In this document: positions 33,001-45,356 of the stretch, in pieces | How the letters are laid out: every line of letters starts with the position of its first letter | How positions within the stretch are numbered: position 1 is the stretch's first letter | NCBI GenBank assembly: GCA_009760855.2 | Contig: WPIO01000006.1 | Span: 9,774,001 to 9,838,000 of the forward strand | Source: Cristatella mucedo | Lineage: Eukaryota; Bryozoa; Phylactolaemata; Cristatellidae | Reading direction: 5' to 3' | Length of the DNA: 64,000 nucleotides | Position numbers and translations under genes: made by a program | The notes under the pieces: model-generated | The model's input: the letters and a program-made list of their open reading frames with translations, nothing else | Databases searched by the model: none | What the model was told of the DNA's origin: nothing

Positions 33001-36000
33001 CACAGTCACAATACTAATACGGCTGCACCTTTCATGAACATATTTAGGCTCACAACTTGTCCTCACGGCCCCAATCTAAAGTCACTTGTATCTATTGTGG
33101 TGTCACCATTGCCGTTAATGGAAGCATGCATCGGAATGACAAAAAGCGACACGCATTGCTGTTTCTAGCCAGTGACAAAAACTGGGCACCCAGGTGCCGT
33201 TGTTATTAGATCTACACAGCAAAACCCACCCACGAACGGGTTTTCCCACAATTCGACAAAAGCACGTGGATTTAATTAAGCTTTATGGGATTTTAGAAGC
33301 CAACTTACCATGCGATCGCTCCATAAAAGACTAGGCTGTGGATCGGTATCGATCCAGAGGCCAAGTACCACGGGCTTGCCCCGTTTTGGGGTATCGGAAT
33401 CGATGTGCTGAACGCCCATATTCTGGCTGCCCGGTCTGCTCAAACGCCCCGTTATTTCCAAGGGGGCAGCCGGACAAACAAGCTTACCTGGGCATGACGA
33501 GCGTTTTATCGCTAATCTTCGGCCCCCTCATTACAGATGGGAAGTGTTTGGTGGCTAAAGGAATTGCTTGAGAGACTATGCAGGTCTTCGAAGGCGCTAG
33601 AGTGCCCAACTTAAAAAACATTTTCGTTGATCTAGGATAAAATGGCTGTGCATTGTAGTGCAAAAATTAAAATGGATCAAGAATTTGTTGCAGCAGTGTC
33701 TTAGAGTCACCGAAAGTTGATACGGCAAGAGAAACGCTTAGGCATTAAAACTCGTTTTGAGTAAAATTCAAAGAGTAGAGAAAAGCAGAAATGCGTGTCG
33801 TGAAAGGAAAGCTCGATGCTTAAGCAGCGTATAGCGAACTTGACAATCCGGTCAGTGGTAACCCGGTCTGAGGAAGACGAGTATTTGATGCTTACAAAAG
33901 CGCATGTAGCTTCCTGGACATTATGCCAAGTTAAGTTAAGAGACCTGTCATCCTTTCTATCTTTCAGGCTCATTTGAAATGGTGGCGGGTAGAGCAAGAC
34001 TAAGAGTAGAAGGGGAACATGGTCCTGGCATCATTGATAAGACCTGGCCGGTGAATCTATATTATCTCCTTCCAGGTGGCTATCGAGGAACTTTCACACT
34101 TTCACAGGCAAGCATAGAGCTATTACCCTCGATGCTTTAGGGCACCAGTATGCAGGACATCGGTGCAAGTCGTCATTCCAAACAGTATTTAAAATATCAT
34201 GGAAGGCAAGCCATGCTCTCCAGCTCTGGCCCCAAGTCAGTAAACAAGGCTGGACGAAGTAGCATTCAGGTTGCGGCATTACCTGTTTTGGAGTTCCTTT
34301 AAAGCATCCGTTTCTACCACAGTTACGCTGCCTGGTTTGGATTCAGGGCCCTGTCAATGTAGTGTGCAGAACGACAGTAAAGCCAGCATGCCCATGGGAA
34401 CCAGTCACGATCAGGAAAATGCTAGCGCCGGCCAAGTAGGTACTTCGCGATGAGCTTCACCTGGAGATTTTCTGCCAAGGAACTTCTTATGTCAATAATT
34501 TTGCCATTCTTGACTATGCTAGGGGGAAGATGCATGAGGAACTGTGCAGCAGTTAACTGCCTCTGCCCCGGTATTTCTGAGTCTACTGTTCGCTGGCTTT
34601 GAGCTAGAAGGCGGCCACCGTTGCCGTCCCCTTGTGGAACAAGCCTTGAGGTCGCTTGCTGCTCGCTGCCGCCCACCATCTTTCCTTCACCGAGGAATGC
34701 TTGAATGCCTTTGGGCTGAAATGTAATCTTGCGCTTGTCATAGACCTGCGAAACAAAAAACGACATGCTGCTAAAATCTGTCCCAATTCGAGTCGGCTGA
34801 TGAAAGCTGATACGACAGCTATTCCCACTTGTCTACATTTGTACAGAGGTTGCCTTCAATCGCAAGCCATAGAAAAAAATGTCCAAAGTATCTTCATTGC
34901 ATAAGGTATCTCAAGGCACAACTCCAGTGGTGTTCTTTTTATGTATCATGAGTGACTGTGTGATTTGAATTGGGATGCACTCCAAGCATGTATTAAGCTA
35001 CCAGTATTAAAATCGCCCTGTATAGCCTGCGAGTCCTCAACATTGATCGATCACGTGATAGGTGCCGAATATACGGAGTTCCAAAAATTCAAACTGATGC
35101 TGCAACTACATTTCTAGCCACCTTTGGATAAAGGCCAGCAGCTAGGCAAAAGATAAAAACAATGCCAAACATAGTTTTCCACTATCAATGCAACGTTAGA
35201 AAGAAGCATGTTCATGCTGAAATGGATCTGTTGCATATCGCTGATCGTTCCTTTGTCAGACATTGGTTACAATAACGTACGAGACGAGTCTTCTATACTG
35301 CATGATTACTCACTAACAGGGGGACATGCATAACAAGATCTCTAACGAATAATAAATGTGCCATCTTTATTTAAATATGCAACACAAACCTTAAAAGGTA
35401 TACCATCCGGATACCTGTGTCGTAGCTCCGATGGAAAGTAGCCATCCGTAAGATCGCGTATAACGTGCTGGGTATCAGGATCCGAGAATGGTCGAAAGGG
35501 TCCGTCGAACATGATAATGCCATTTGCATACAGAATGAGTTGCACCGGATCAGGAATCTTCAAAGAAAACGTGTATGTTTTTCATGTAGCATGCAATTTC
35601 TCAAAAGCAAATCACATGCAGTTAGTTCGTGGTCAATCAATCTCATCGTTTCAGAGAAAACATGTCCTAAGCATTGACATCGAATCAAAGATGGCTGGCT
35701 GGAATGCCTCATTTAAATTCTTTCCCTAGTAAAACAGGTTAGCTAATTCAACAGCCTAATTTTTATAGCAGAAGAAGAGCCGTAGTGGCTATCTCTCCGG
35801 CTTGCAGTATGCGAAAAAGAATTGCCTGCTTCGGAATTCGAAGCAGGCAATGCCATGACCTGAATCACTAAGTGGAACCACCTAGGTTCAGACCCATTAA
35901 CTTCAAATCAGCTCACCCACCACTTCGAGGCAGCATTTGTGCACAGTTGCTTCGTGTACACACAAGTACATGAGCGTATGCGTGTGTGGGTGTGCATGAG

Positions 36001-39000
36001 TGAGTGCATCAGAGAAGAAGGAGGCGACATAAGTTGTCAGAATGCTGCTCACAAAATCTTGCAATCTGATACTCACGTAACTCTTTAGACCCATTGATAA
36101 GCCCGGAATGCAACGCCCCATGGAATTTTCGGTGTGCTAAACAAGTCAATGTGACTTGTACCACTCGCAGGCCCTGATAGCGTCTCACATTCTATCGGCA
36201 CTATTGTGTAAAATCCAGACTGCTGATCAAAGCAAATGAATTATATGTACAAAAACAAGATGAACGCTGGACGAATGACGTGCGTTACATGGACGTGACA
36301 TAATTTTGCAGACCTACCATAAAAAACCCAAGGAAAACTCTCATTATAAAAGCAATGTCAAACCTTCACAGGCTCAAGCATATAAAATACTGCTTATCCC
36401 CTTGTATTAACCCCAACCTTTTGTGTAAAGCTCTCCAGTCTTTAGTGCCTAGGTGGCACCAGCTAAGGCAGTACTGTCGGAAGCCACTACTGGTACCTAT
36501 CACGGGTGGGGTGTGTATGTATGTGGAAGCAAACGCCATTGCCACCTACAGTACAGCTCGGGCTACGTGAGTCCGAGCTGCCTAAGCACGCGGGGTACGT
36601 GAGCGCACGATTGCACGGTGCCACCTTGAGCCTAGCTCCATCGACGGTGTGCTGAATTCTCGTTTGCCCTTCGCCGGCGACGATGTTCAGCTCGTTGACG
36701 TTTGCCAGCACTGCATCGTAGTCGACGACGTAGCCTTTTGCCAGTGAAGCAGCTGCATAAAAAACCCAGCAACTGCATCCGCATCTGGTGTCGACTGGCG
36801 CCACACGGCACTCGACAGGGTCCAGCAAGCAGACTTTCAGCTAGAGGCAGCAAAGGAGTTCAGCGTTTTTCGGACTAATAATTCACGCCGTGAGACGACC
36901 TTGAAAAAACGCCCTTGCGGCGACAATCATTCGTTGGTAAATATGGACGATTACCGTGAGGAGTGCAGCCAGCTTAAATCCGAGTGCAGCCATGCTAAGT
37001 ACCTGGTTGCCACACGCTGGTAGGCGAGTCGTCCTCATCTCCGTCATCCTCGTTGTATACATTGGTATCAGGGTTGGTCACCGAACCAACCCAAATCATA
37101 CCGTAGTCAGCCAGAAATTCCTGAAAAATCCACAGTGAGTTATGCTAGAAGGCTTTCTGTGATATGCCCGTGTGTGCTAATTTAATGGCTTGAAGCTACC
37201 TTGACTAAGCAGGTAATGTAAACGTGCATTCAGCCACTGTGTGCTGCCCTTTCACTCTCTTTATAAAGCTTGCCAAATGTAGCTACCAAACGGCACACAT
37301 ACCAATACACTCTTTACTAAAGAGAAGCCGGCATCGTTTCCAACGCTTCGCTGTTAGCTGTTTCTTGCCACAGATTCACAAAACCATGAGCCCATAAACT
37401 ACCAAAAGTTACATGGCACTATGACTTGGTGTCGCTCACTACCTTCCCTGGCGTTCGCCTGGTGAGGAGAGCCTCGACTCGATAGATTTCTACTGGTAGT
37501 GAATTGACAGATTAAACGTGTGAAATATAAAGCAAACGTATCGCCAGAATTCTGCAAGCAAGATTAGAAAATAAGTAAATAGAATATATATAATTCATTT
37601 GTGCAGCGCCAAAGAAGAACTAAATCTTTACTTCGTGTCCTCCATACATGCCACGGGGCTCGAGACCACAACCTCGGTCGTCAAGTACATTCATCTTGAC
37701 CTTGGTCGGGGCGAGCACTTTAACCACGTGGCCAAACCAGCGAGTACCCCTGGAGCATCAGTGCTTCAACATGCAGCTCTCGAGAGCCTTCAGCAGCTTG
37801 TCACAGTTCCTGCATTTGATATTCCCCCATTCGATCTTAGCGTTGCACTGATGCTGGTGACTTTGAATTTCTAACCAATGAGAGACTCACCATTCTCACT
37901 GGAAGGATAGCAGGTGTCCAACAGGAAACCGAATTGCGAAGTAGCTCAGTAAGGGTAGCAATTCACAAACGGCAGGCGATGATGGCATGCACGATGCATG
38001 CATGCACGATGGCATGCACGGTAGCCCAGCCACCTCGAAATGCACGATGAAAATAGCTGGTCTAGACCTGCATATTCACGTTGCTGTATTGAGCAATTTG
38101 TTGCATGCATCCATTTCTGCAGTCGGCCTACGTGGGATGTCTACAGCTAGGCAGCAGGGGCTTAGCCAGGATTAAGCCATGAACCATGACCTTGACAGAG
38201 GCAGCCAGTCTAGGGGTAATATGCTTGCACTTCACGACCCAGCTCGTGGGTTGTGGTCCTGGAGCAGGCAACTCTTTACTGCTCGCTGCAATATGAGGGT
38301 ATTATGGCCGCTCTTCGGCTGCTGTATGAATGAGGCTGCTGAATCTTTACTTATCATCCGATCTTTATTTATTCATACATGTCTGACAGAACATGTCGGC
38401 CTACCAAGCAGTAGAAAATGGCATGTAGGACTGTCAATAGAAGGCCAGGACCCATTAAGGTGTCTTGCATACACCTCTACTAAGCAATGTGCCTAAGGTA
38501 ACTTACTCCCTCTACAAACAGAATATTTAAGTTTCCCGATGAGCTATTCATTTATACTGTCACAACTGAATAAAATAAAGCCGGAAACTAGCTTCAAGCA
38601 ATGTTCACACGTGCGATCACCTTGCATCTTTGAAGTCTTGACTAAAAACACATATATTCCGGTTAGCTTTCTGTTTGCTCCAGTGAACATGTCTTTTTTT
38701 GATCCGGGAGTGCTTGGGAAGCTTACCTGTGCACAATTCAGTGCATGTTAGTAACCAGTGGTATTGAATGTCGTCATGTTTGCTTTAGTAAACTTGCCTA
38801 ATCATGATACTCGTTTGCTTTTGCTTACTTGATTATGTACATGTTAGTAACCCCACCGCTCTTGATTCTCTTACAGTGAGTTGCAAAGTGCCTGCATAGA
38901 GAGTAAGTTCTCTTTAAGAGTGCCACACAGCCAAACTATTGTTATTATTATTATCGGCAGTATGCCAATTTCAAGTTTCAGTGTCATCCCTAACAATGCC

Positions 39001-40538
39001 ATGTATTTATAAATGGCAAGATTTCTAGGGTTATCTCTGGCACACTAACCCTCCCTACCGATGCATGCCCCGGGTGCTGCTTACAGAGTGGGCTTCTCAC
39101 CTCCATCTCAGAGACTTGCTGCTGTAGGAGCATGCACTGCTTCTCGAGCTCCTTCACATAGTCCGGCGATGAGAGCTTCTCAGCTGTCGCTCTCTGCAGT
39201 ATGGCTGCTTTCTCTTCAAGCACGCGAATCCTTTTGTCCTGCAAGACATAGTCAAGCTCTCATTGCCTGCTGCAGCTGTGCAATGTGCAGGTGCCGATGA
39301 ACCCCCACACCAGTGCAAAGACGCCATACCCGACGAGAAGATCGCCCGTGCCGATTGCGGGAGTGCACGGTTACCTATCGGCTACTTCTGCCGCATGGGA
39401 AGATGATACACTGGTCTCCAACACATGCTCCTACTGTTCAAGTCTGCTTAGCTTGTGCTGTTCACCCCTTTGGCCAGCCATGCCTACGACTTCCAATTGA
39501 ACGCCAGACTAAGTAATTGTCCGGTTCATTACCGCAAGTGTGCTACAATTCGCAGCTCTATCATTATCGAGTCTGCCCACAGAATGTAACAGATGGCTGC
39601 ATGTGCTCCTGAACTCAAATCCTTTGCCACAAGCATATGTAACGGTTGCAAGTCCTCACAGACGCATTATGGAGCTGATGCCTCGAAGCATGACAAGGCA
39701 GTCAATGTCACAGCACCGATGCAAGCAGGTGTGCTGGCGGTTAGCATAGCACGGTAGCAATCAAGAGTTTGCACATCTTAATATATAAAGTCCGTGCCGT
39801 TAACGCAACGGAAGTTGGTGCACTAACTGCTTTCTATTAGCTCTACGCCTGTCGAATGCCTCAAGTGGGAGCAGATTGCCACTACACGGCTGCCGTTTTG
39901 CAAATTTCATTGCTTCTTCACATTACACCAACGCTTTTAACCAATTCATAACTAATCGTGCCTTATGTCATGTGCAACGATCAGTGTCAACACTCACTCT
40001 CAGACTGTCTAATCACAGATTTCGCAGAGACAGCCACGAACAAGTATACTACCTAGCCGTAACAGCGCGATAGCGGACAATAATGTTCTGCATACTATGA
40101 CAGCTTGCAGCAAAAAGTCTGAGGAGGACAAGCTTCATTCCAACTGTTGAACGTCCGAAAATTTCATGAGCCCACTGATTAGACCTTACGTATGCAGCAT
40201 GTGCTTAATACCACATGCATGATGTCTCTAAAGTAATCCCATTCTCTACGGTGACCTTATAATCACCTGTCGCAATTAAATACGAAAGTACATTTCTGCT
40301 TTCTGTATAGTCCAAACCGGAATGTATCAACTGTCAGTCCCACCTGCAATGCAAAGTTACAAAAACGTGTTTTCGATCCGAAGAGGCAGAGCTTTTTATG
40401 TATTTTACACCCATTCTCCATGGTGCTCACAAACCTTATCAATAATTTCTCTTGATTGGTGCACGACTTGTTTCTCCAGTGATGCAATCTTTGTGATCAT
40501 CGTCTGCATGAGGTCCATGTCAGTGGGAGTGTCCACAG
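29135..40538 (-). CDS. UBXN11: UBX domain-containing protein 11 (UBXN11/socius), nine exons, first exon missing
   Basis: Exons: 40538-40435, 39238-39101, 37120-37003, 36752-36625, 35557-35390, 34745-34461, 34350-34283, 29575-29423 and 29264-29135 (TAG). All have GT-AG borders and agreeing phases, giving 429 residues. Domain order matches UBXN11: coiled coil (TPTDMDLMQTMITKIASLEK, DKRIRVLEEK, KELEKQCMLLQQQVSEME), FLADYGMIWVGS, then a SEP domain (IPDPVQLILYANGIIMFDGP, FRPFSDPDTQHVIRDLTDGY, FPSELRHRYPDGIPFK, FLGEGKMVGG), LTAAQFLMHLPPSIVKNGK with IIDIR, and a C-terminal UBX fold (LRIRWAAGDQTFILKMRATD, TAFPSKACDDDTQTLLDAGL). SEP and UBX domains are adaptor modules of the p97 ATPase; UBXN11 is linked to Rnd GTPases and the cytoskeleton. 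The p97-contact FPR is FPS here. The N-terminal exon was not located. Intron 7 is 4.7 kb and repeat-rich. Confidence 0.93.
29922..29956. repeat. (GA)n microsatellite
   Basis: GA units with one GGG interruption near the left end. (CT)n on the UBXN11 sense strand. Confidence 0.95.
30017..30097. repeat. (GA)n microsatellite
   Basis: About 40 perfect GA units. (CT)n on the UBXN11 sense strand. Confidence 0.98.
30410..30500 (-). mobile_element. LINE-1 tail
   Basis: AATAATAATGATAATACATTTG, then AAAGCGCCCCAGAGAACTTA and CTGTTTCTAGGCACTTTACA: tail and hairpin only. Confidence 0.75.
30600..31400 (-). mobile_element. LINE-3 remnant
   Basis: A tail-hairpin (TGTATAGCGCTCAAAGAGAA) is followed upstream by a 3' UTR with ATCATGCTTAGACAAGTATG. 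Decayed reverse-transcriptase C-terminal blocks follow (SELHWQSVKRRIDFRI, two frames). It aligns by eye with 43645-44400. Confidence 0.75.
31650..31775 (-). mobile_element. SINE-A-like copy
   Basis: TATATAGCGCCCTCAGAGAA, TAATCTCTATCCAGGCGCTT and GATTCGAACCTACGATCTTG (box B). The hairpin and tRNA-like part are present; the head is diverged. Confidence 0.65.
32300..32531 (+). mobile_element. LTR-like fragment related to 45807
   Basis: GTATGCAGGCTCCTCTGATA, GATGAGTCATCGGAGTCGAC and GGGAATAAACTGTCGGTGTT parallel TATGCAGGCCGG, CACCATCGGAGTCGG and GAATAAACTGTTGGTGTT of the solo LTR, and it ends CTACTGTGCA. No target duplication found. Confidence 0.5.
35741..35890 (-). mobile_element. SINE-B copy with inner inverted repeat
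   Basis: GGTTAGCTAATTCAACAGCC, AGCAGAAGAAGAGCCGTAGT and GGCTATC match the SINE-B tail. The middle is replaced by a 13-bp inverted repeat (35821-35851) in place of a normal box B. It is close to the SEP exon of UBXN11. Confidence 0.7.
37588..37742 (-). mobile_element. SINE-A copy (tRNA-derived)
   Basis: AATTCATTTGTGCAGCGCCA, GGGGCTCGAGACCACAACC (box B), GACCTTGGTCGGGGCGAGCA and the head TTTAACCACGTGGCCAAACC. It lies in a UBXN11 intron. Confidence 0.82.
37978..38030. repeat. Short GCATGCAC tandem repeats
   Basis: Variants of GATGGCATGCACGAT repeat three times, with GCATGCATGC in the centre. A local duplication of a palindromic word. Confidence 0.75.
38212..38350 (+). mobile_element. SINE-B copy
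   Basis: GGGGTAATATGCTTGCACTT, CACGACCCAGCTCGTGGG, GGCAACTCTTTACTGCTCGC and ATGAATGAGGCTGCTGAATC. It lies in a UBXN11 intron, antisense to the gene. Confidence 0.8.
38700..38960 (+). mobile_element. LINE-3 3' end
   Basis: GTGCATGTTAGTAACC occurs twice here (once as ACATGTTAGTAACCCC), followed by GAGTTGCAAAGTGCCTGCATA, a GAGTAAGTTCTC hairpin loop and TTGTTATTATTATTAT. It resembles 63760-64000. Confidence 0.65.
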
Positions 40539-41139
40539 CTATACAGAAAAGCAAAGACATTTCATGAGTATAAAATGCACCTGCACAGGTTCTCCAAGGC
40601 GTTTGATATTAGATATCCAAAACTCCAGATTGTGCACACACTAAAATTAAAAAACAGACCTCTCACGAACGAATACACAACAGGGATGCTAGTATATTGA
40701 GTTTGAAGTTCAGCTAGCAGACCGGTGCAACTGAATTGACAAATCAAAGAACTAAACACCACCGTAAAAAACTAACATGACTTCCATGATTTTTCTAGTA
40801 ATAACTATTGACAATTTTTATCCAGCTGAATTTACCTATTGAGTTGCATGGTTCCTGTTGAAAAAGGCCGTGCTTCAGAATACTGGATAATGCACATCGA
40901 GTTTCCGAGTGCATGCAGCATCAGAAGGCTAGTGGGAGGACTAAAATATGAGCAATTGTTCTTAAAATAATCCAGTCTGTGAGAATCGGCTCTTAAAATC
41001 AAAGTGGTCGGCTTCGATTTTAAAGATCACGAACTCGACATGTGAGGCAGAGATTCGTATGCACACCGAAAGCCGCTTAGGCTTTGGGTGCGATATAAAA
41101 CAATCTCCAGTGTAACACCAACTTAGTCTTTGTGGCTTT

Positions 41140-41898
41140 GTGGAGTATCAGTATCATGTATCAGTATCATGTGGAGTATCACCTTTAGTAATAAGCGACC
41201 TTATTTCTGAAAATGGTATCGACCTGCTCGGCCTAACTGAAACTTGGCTGAAATCGATAAACTGCCCGACAATTAAAGATGCAACTCCATCTGGTTTCTC
41301 GTTCTTTCACAGCCCTAGATCATCCAAAACTGGAGGCGGAGTTGCTATTGTCGTGTGCTCAAAATTCAACTTCAAGCCATTTGCGGTACCCTCGAAGCAG
41401 TCTTTTGAATCAATTGTCTTGGTCTCACCCGAAAACAAGCTACCGATAGTGGCAGTAGTCTATCGCCCACCAGGTATCAAATCCTCCTTTATCTCAGATT
41501 TCTCCGATCTCATTTCAATTCTGTGTGCAAGAAATCGATCCTTCCTCGTTATGGGTGATTTCAACGTTCACTTTGATAACTTATCTGACGCTTTCAGCGC
41601 CGAATTTCGTGCATTGACTGACTCATTGTCTCTTGTGGCTCATGTGCATGGCCCTACCCACATCAAGGGTCACACACTCGACCAGATTTTCTCATACAAC
41701 TGCACTCTGTCATCACCAATTATTACCAAATCCTGCTTATCTGACCACATGCAGATCTCATTCAATCTACAGTGTGTGCCCACATCCTCCTCTAAAATAA
41801 CCTGTGAATCGCGAAACCTCAAGACCCTTGACATCGATGCTGTCCGTGCGAGAATATCTGCTTCACCTCTGCTGCTCAATCCTTCGCAGGATGTTTGA
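41140..41898 (+). mobile_element. LINE endonuclease domain fragment (LINE-1 type)
   Basis: A continuous frame of about 250 codons encodes an APE-type endonuclease: GIDLLGLTETWL, GGGVAIVV, VVYRPPG, FLVMGDFNVHFDNL, GHTLDQIF and CLSDHMQISF, which are the catalytic landmarks (LTETWL, MGDFN, TxDxIF, SDH). It stops at 41896-41898, before any reverse transcriptase. This domain belongs at the N-terminus of a non-LTR retrotransposon ORF2; here it is an orphan. It begins with a small duplication (TATCAGTATCATGT twice at 41147-41170). No frameshift within the frame suggests moderate age. Confidence 0.92.
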
Positions 41899-42557
41899 CA
41901 ATTTTGCAGTCCAGAAAGCAGCATCTACTCCTGAGCCTGGGTCCACAAGAACAAAAGGCGTAAAGTAAGAGTGACCTTCTTGCTGAAGCTGGTGTCACTG
42001 CTGGCCCTGGAGTCATCAGCAGCAAATCAAGGGTATGGAATGATTAAGGGAAGTCCTTCTCATTTTGCTGGGTCAGCAGCCTGATAGATCTGCTAGCCGG
42101 GATGACCGACGGCTTTCTGATCGAGTAAAAATGAGAAAACGCCACAAGCAAAAGTAAGCAGGAGTCACGTGCAAAAGTAAGCAGAAAGAAATTGAGGTTG
42201 CATTAGACCAACTAACTGAAACTCATTAACAGGACTGGCTGTCCGATGACTAAGGGGAAGCCCCAACTCCTACCGTACTAAATAAGGTTACACAATTTCA
42301 AATCAGTCAAAAACTTACAACCGATCCCAGATCAGCTTAAAGCACCAGCCAGCTACTAAGGCACAGGTCATGACTCACGTGTCGCCCTGGAAGTACCCGG
42401 TGACTTCCCAGGTAGAGGAGAGGCCAGTCCACCACCAGGCGTCCTGATCATTCTGCTGGTCACATCATGAAGCAGTAAATCGTCGGCCACTTAAAAACCG
42501 GACTCTTTTTAATGCTTTATGCAAGATATGCAAGTCAAACAGTGACACAGCGCATTA
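41899..42557. other. Sequence after the orphan endonuclease, unassigned
   Basis: It may be decayed retroelement sequence; two AGCAGAA/GTAAGCAG-type short repeats occur near 42150-42190. No reverse-transcriptase motif seen. Confidence 0.4.
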
Positions 42558-42872
<315 letters not shown>

Positions 42873-43644
42873 GTGCACATTTGCACACAACATGCATGAA
42901 CGCATAAGTGCCCATATGCATGCATACATACATTTGTACACAGGAAGATCTATGCGAACACAGATGCATTCTTGGTGTGCACCCACCATGCGAGCAGCAG
43001 TCGTGCATGTTACAATCAGGTGAGCCCAAGCCTGTGCTTGGACGTGTGCAAGGGTGCACACGGACACACGCAGGCACAGAGACGGTACCATATGCACGGC
43101 TGTTGTTTCTACCTTATTTTTCTAAACCTATTAACAACGTATCCCATTTGCCCGTGTGTAGCTAGTGATCTAATACCCCGTATTATTTGGGGGATGCTTG
43201 GCAAAAGTCGTTGAAGTTGACTGACCCCGGCTGAGCAGACCAATGCAGCAACAAAGCCCCTTGACTAGTGAGATCCTATGTGATCGGGACCAAGAATGAG
43301 CAAGGCATCTGTGTGAGCAAGGCTACACTGCATGGCTGAAGCTTGTGCTTTATGCTTTGCAAATAAGAGCCACATTTAAGATACTTGCAGTCGATACAAT
43401 GCAAAAGCACGATCAAAATTAAGTAGGATCTGTCAATGACAATTTTGCATAGCCCTGTTTCTCACAGCGGTTTTGATTTAGAGCACTTTTGAGAGTGCAT
43501 TTTAACACAATAGGACAGAACGACGTGATTCTGGAAATTGGAAATAACAAGATGAGCTATTAGACACTGTTCAATCATGCTGACAGAAAATTCAATGGAT
43601 AGAAACACACAATGAGTTGGTTGCGGGTTTTCCGAATACTAATA

Positions 43645-44400
43645 TTAATAAGTTGCACCCCGAGAGAACTAAATCTCTATCCAGAACCATTAAACTCAAG
43701 ATTATCACTAACCAAGGGTTAATAACAAGCACGCTATCATGCTTAGACAAGCATACACAAGCATAGTGCCTAAAAATATATTAAGTTTTCTGAGGGCACT
43801 ATACAAATGTATTATTATTAATAAGAAACCAAGTATCAAGCATATGTGAGCATTCTAAAGCACACAAGAAGACACTTAAGGCCAACGGTTCGTAGGATAA
43901 TTCGTTCTGGTAAGTAAGATGCACAAAATTATGCACAGGCAAGCACGCAAAGCACACAGGAACAGTAAAGACAAGTTCGCAGGGGCAAAGGGTATGTTGA
44001 GCAGTGCAGATGGGTCTTTCACTGAGACTTGCAATGATGCAAAGTCATTACTGGCCGGTAACAAGAGCCACGAGCAAGTTCCAGACTTTCCATGAGTAGG
44101 AAATGAAGGCCCAATCACCTAAATATTTCAATTTAGTGCGAGGAATGGCAAGACGATCGAGGCCTAGGAGCGAGTGGTACGAGAGCGACTTAAGGGGCCC
44201 TACAAGCCAGGCTGAAGATCTTGGAAGTGTGATGTGGCAGGTATGCTATTGTCTACAGACAAGTCAAATGGCCGAGTTTCGCGCCAGTTAGACATTTACA
44301 GAAACAGGTTGCGAATCCTGAATAAAGGGAATTGCAGTAATCTAGACGTGACGCTACACATGCAAGAATTTCGTATCTGCAGTTAAAGCTTTGAAATCGG
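43645..44400 (-). mobile_element. LINE-3 remnant with an inserted tail
   Basis: The same layout as 30600-31400: CCAAGGGTTAATAACAAGCA, ATCATGCTTAGACAAGCATA, then a decayed C-terminal region. At about 43763-43822 a plus-oriented hairpin plus ATT tail (TAGTGCCTAAAAATATATTA, GGGCACTATACAAATG) interrupts it. Confidence 0.7.
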
Positions 44401-45356
44401 TTCGGGCAATTATAGCCCATCCATACTTCACGAGCCTAGATGAACTAATAAGGTATTTCACTGGAAAAATTCACATTCACAAACGTAGCACAGATAGTAA
44501 CTACATTTATTCGAATTCCGCTCGGAATTGATAGCCAAACCATTTCCTACCCAGTCCAGCCCCTTAGTGGCTCGATCAATGGCTGCACATTACGACAGTG
44601 TGAGCTTGGATACCTAGCAAAGATGCAACTTAATTCTCAATTTGTCATTGCCGATCCAGACTTTAGCTTTCAGTTCGCAACAACACGAACGTTTATTGCA
44701 ATAGTAATGAGAAGGAGCGCGGTAAATATCTTACCCAAAGCCGGACTGCGGCATGGTACCACGGGAGTCCTAAAACGAAAGTGGGCTTGAAATTACTTAG
44801 AGGCTTGTTCAGTTTGTGTTTGAGCACAAACACTCCTGAAGCTATGCGCAAGCTTAGCTATGCGCACAATCTGACATAACGAACCTGCTACCAACTGGAT
44901 TCTGTAGACCGGGAAGCACTTTTCTACCAGAGCTTTTCTTCAAGCTGGATAGCGGACCACTCATTTTAAGATTTTTTTCAATCTGTAAGAATTTCGGTAT
45001 CTCTTGATGGTTCAATTTTGTTTTGGCAATGCCATTCTACGCCATGTGGATTTCAAAGCTGGCCGGGTCTCCAGATGGGAGCCATGTTGTTTTTCCCATG
45101 ACGACTGTCTACCGGTTTCCTCGTCATAGATATCCACTACCGCATTAGTCATCTGAGAGACGGTTTGCCTGCCCCGTGAGGTTTAAATATAGAAAATATT
45201 TATTTGCTTTTTATTAGAGACCTAAGATAATTGGATCTGTAACCAAGCGTTCTACATGCGCGACAGGGGTCAACCCCACCTTGACCATTAGGGAGGCGTG
45301 GCAACGGACGTTTCGAAAGCGCCCAGAAAGTTACGGTCCGAAAGATGATGACGGTT

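Larger units (their letters stand above)
29576..34282 (-). other. UBXN11 intron 7 (4.7 kb)
   Basis: It holds two (GA)n tracts, a LINE-1 tail (30415-30500), a LINE-3 remnant (30600-31400), a SINE-A-like piece (31656-31775) and an LTR-like piece (32300-32531). No exon was recognised at 32532-34282. Confidence 0.8.

Noticed and set aside
37978-38030. CRISPR-like short repeats
   Set aside because: Only a local duplication of a GCATGCAC word in a eukaryotic intron; no spacer structure.
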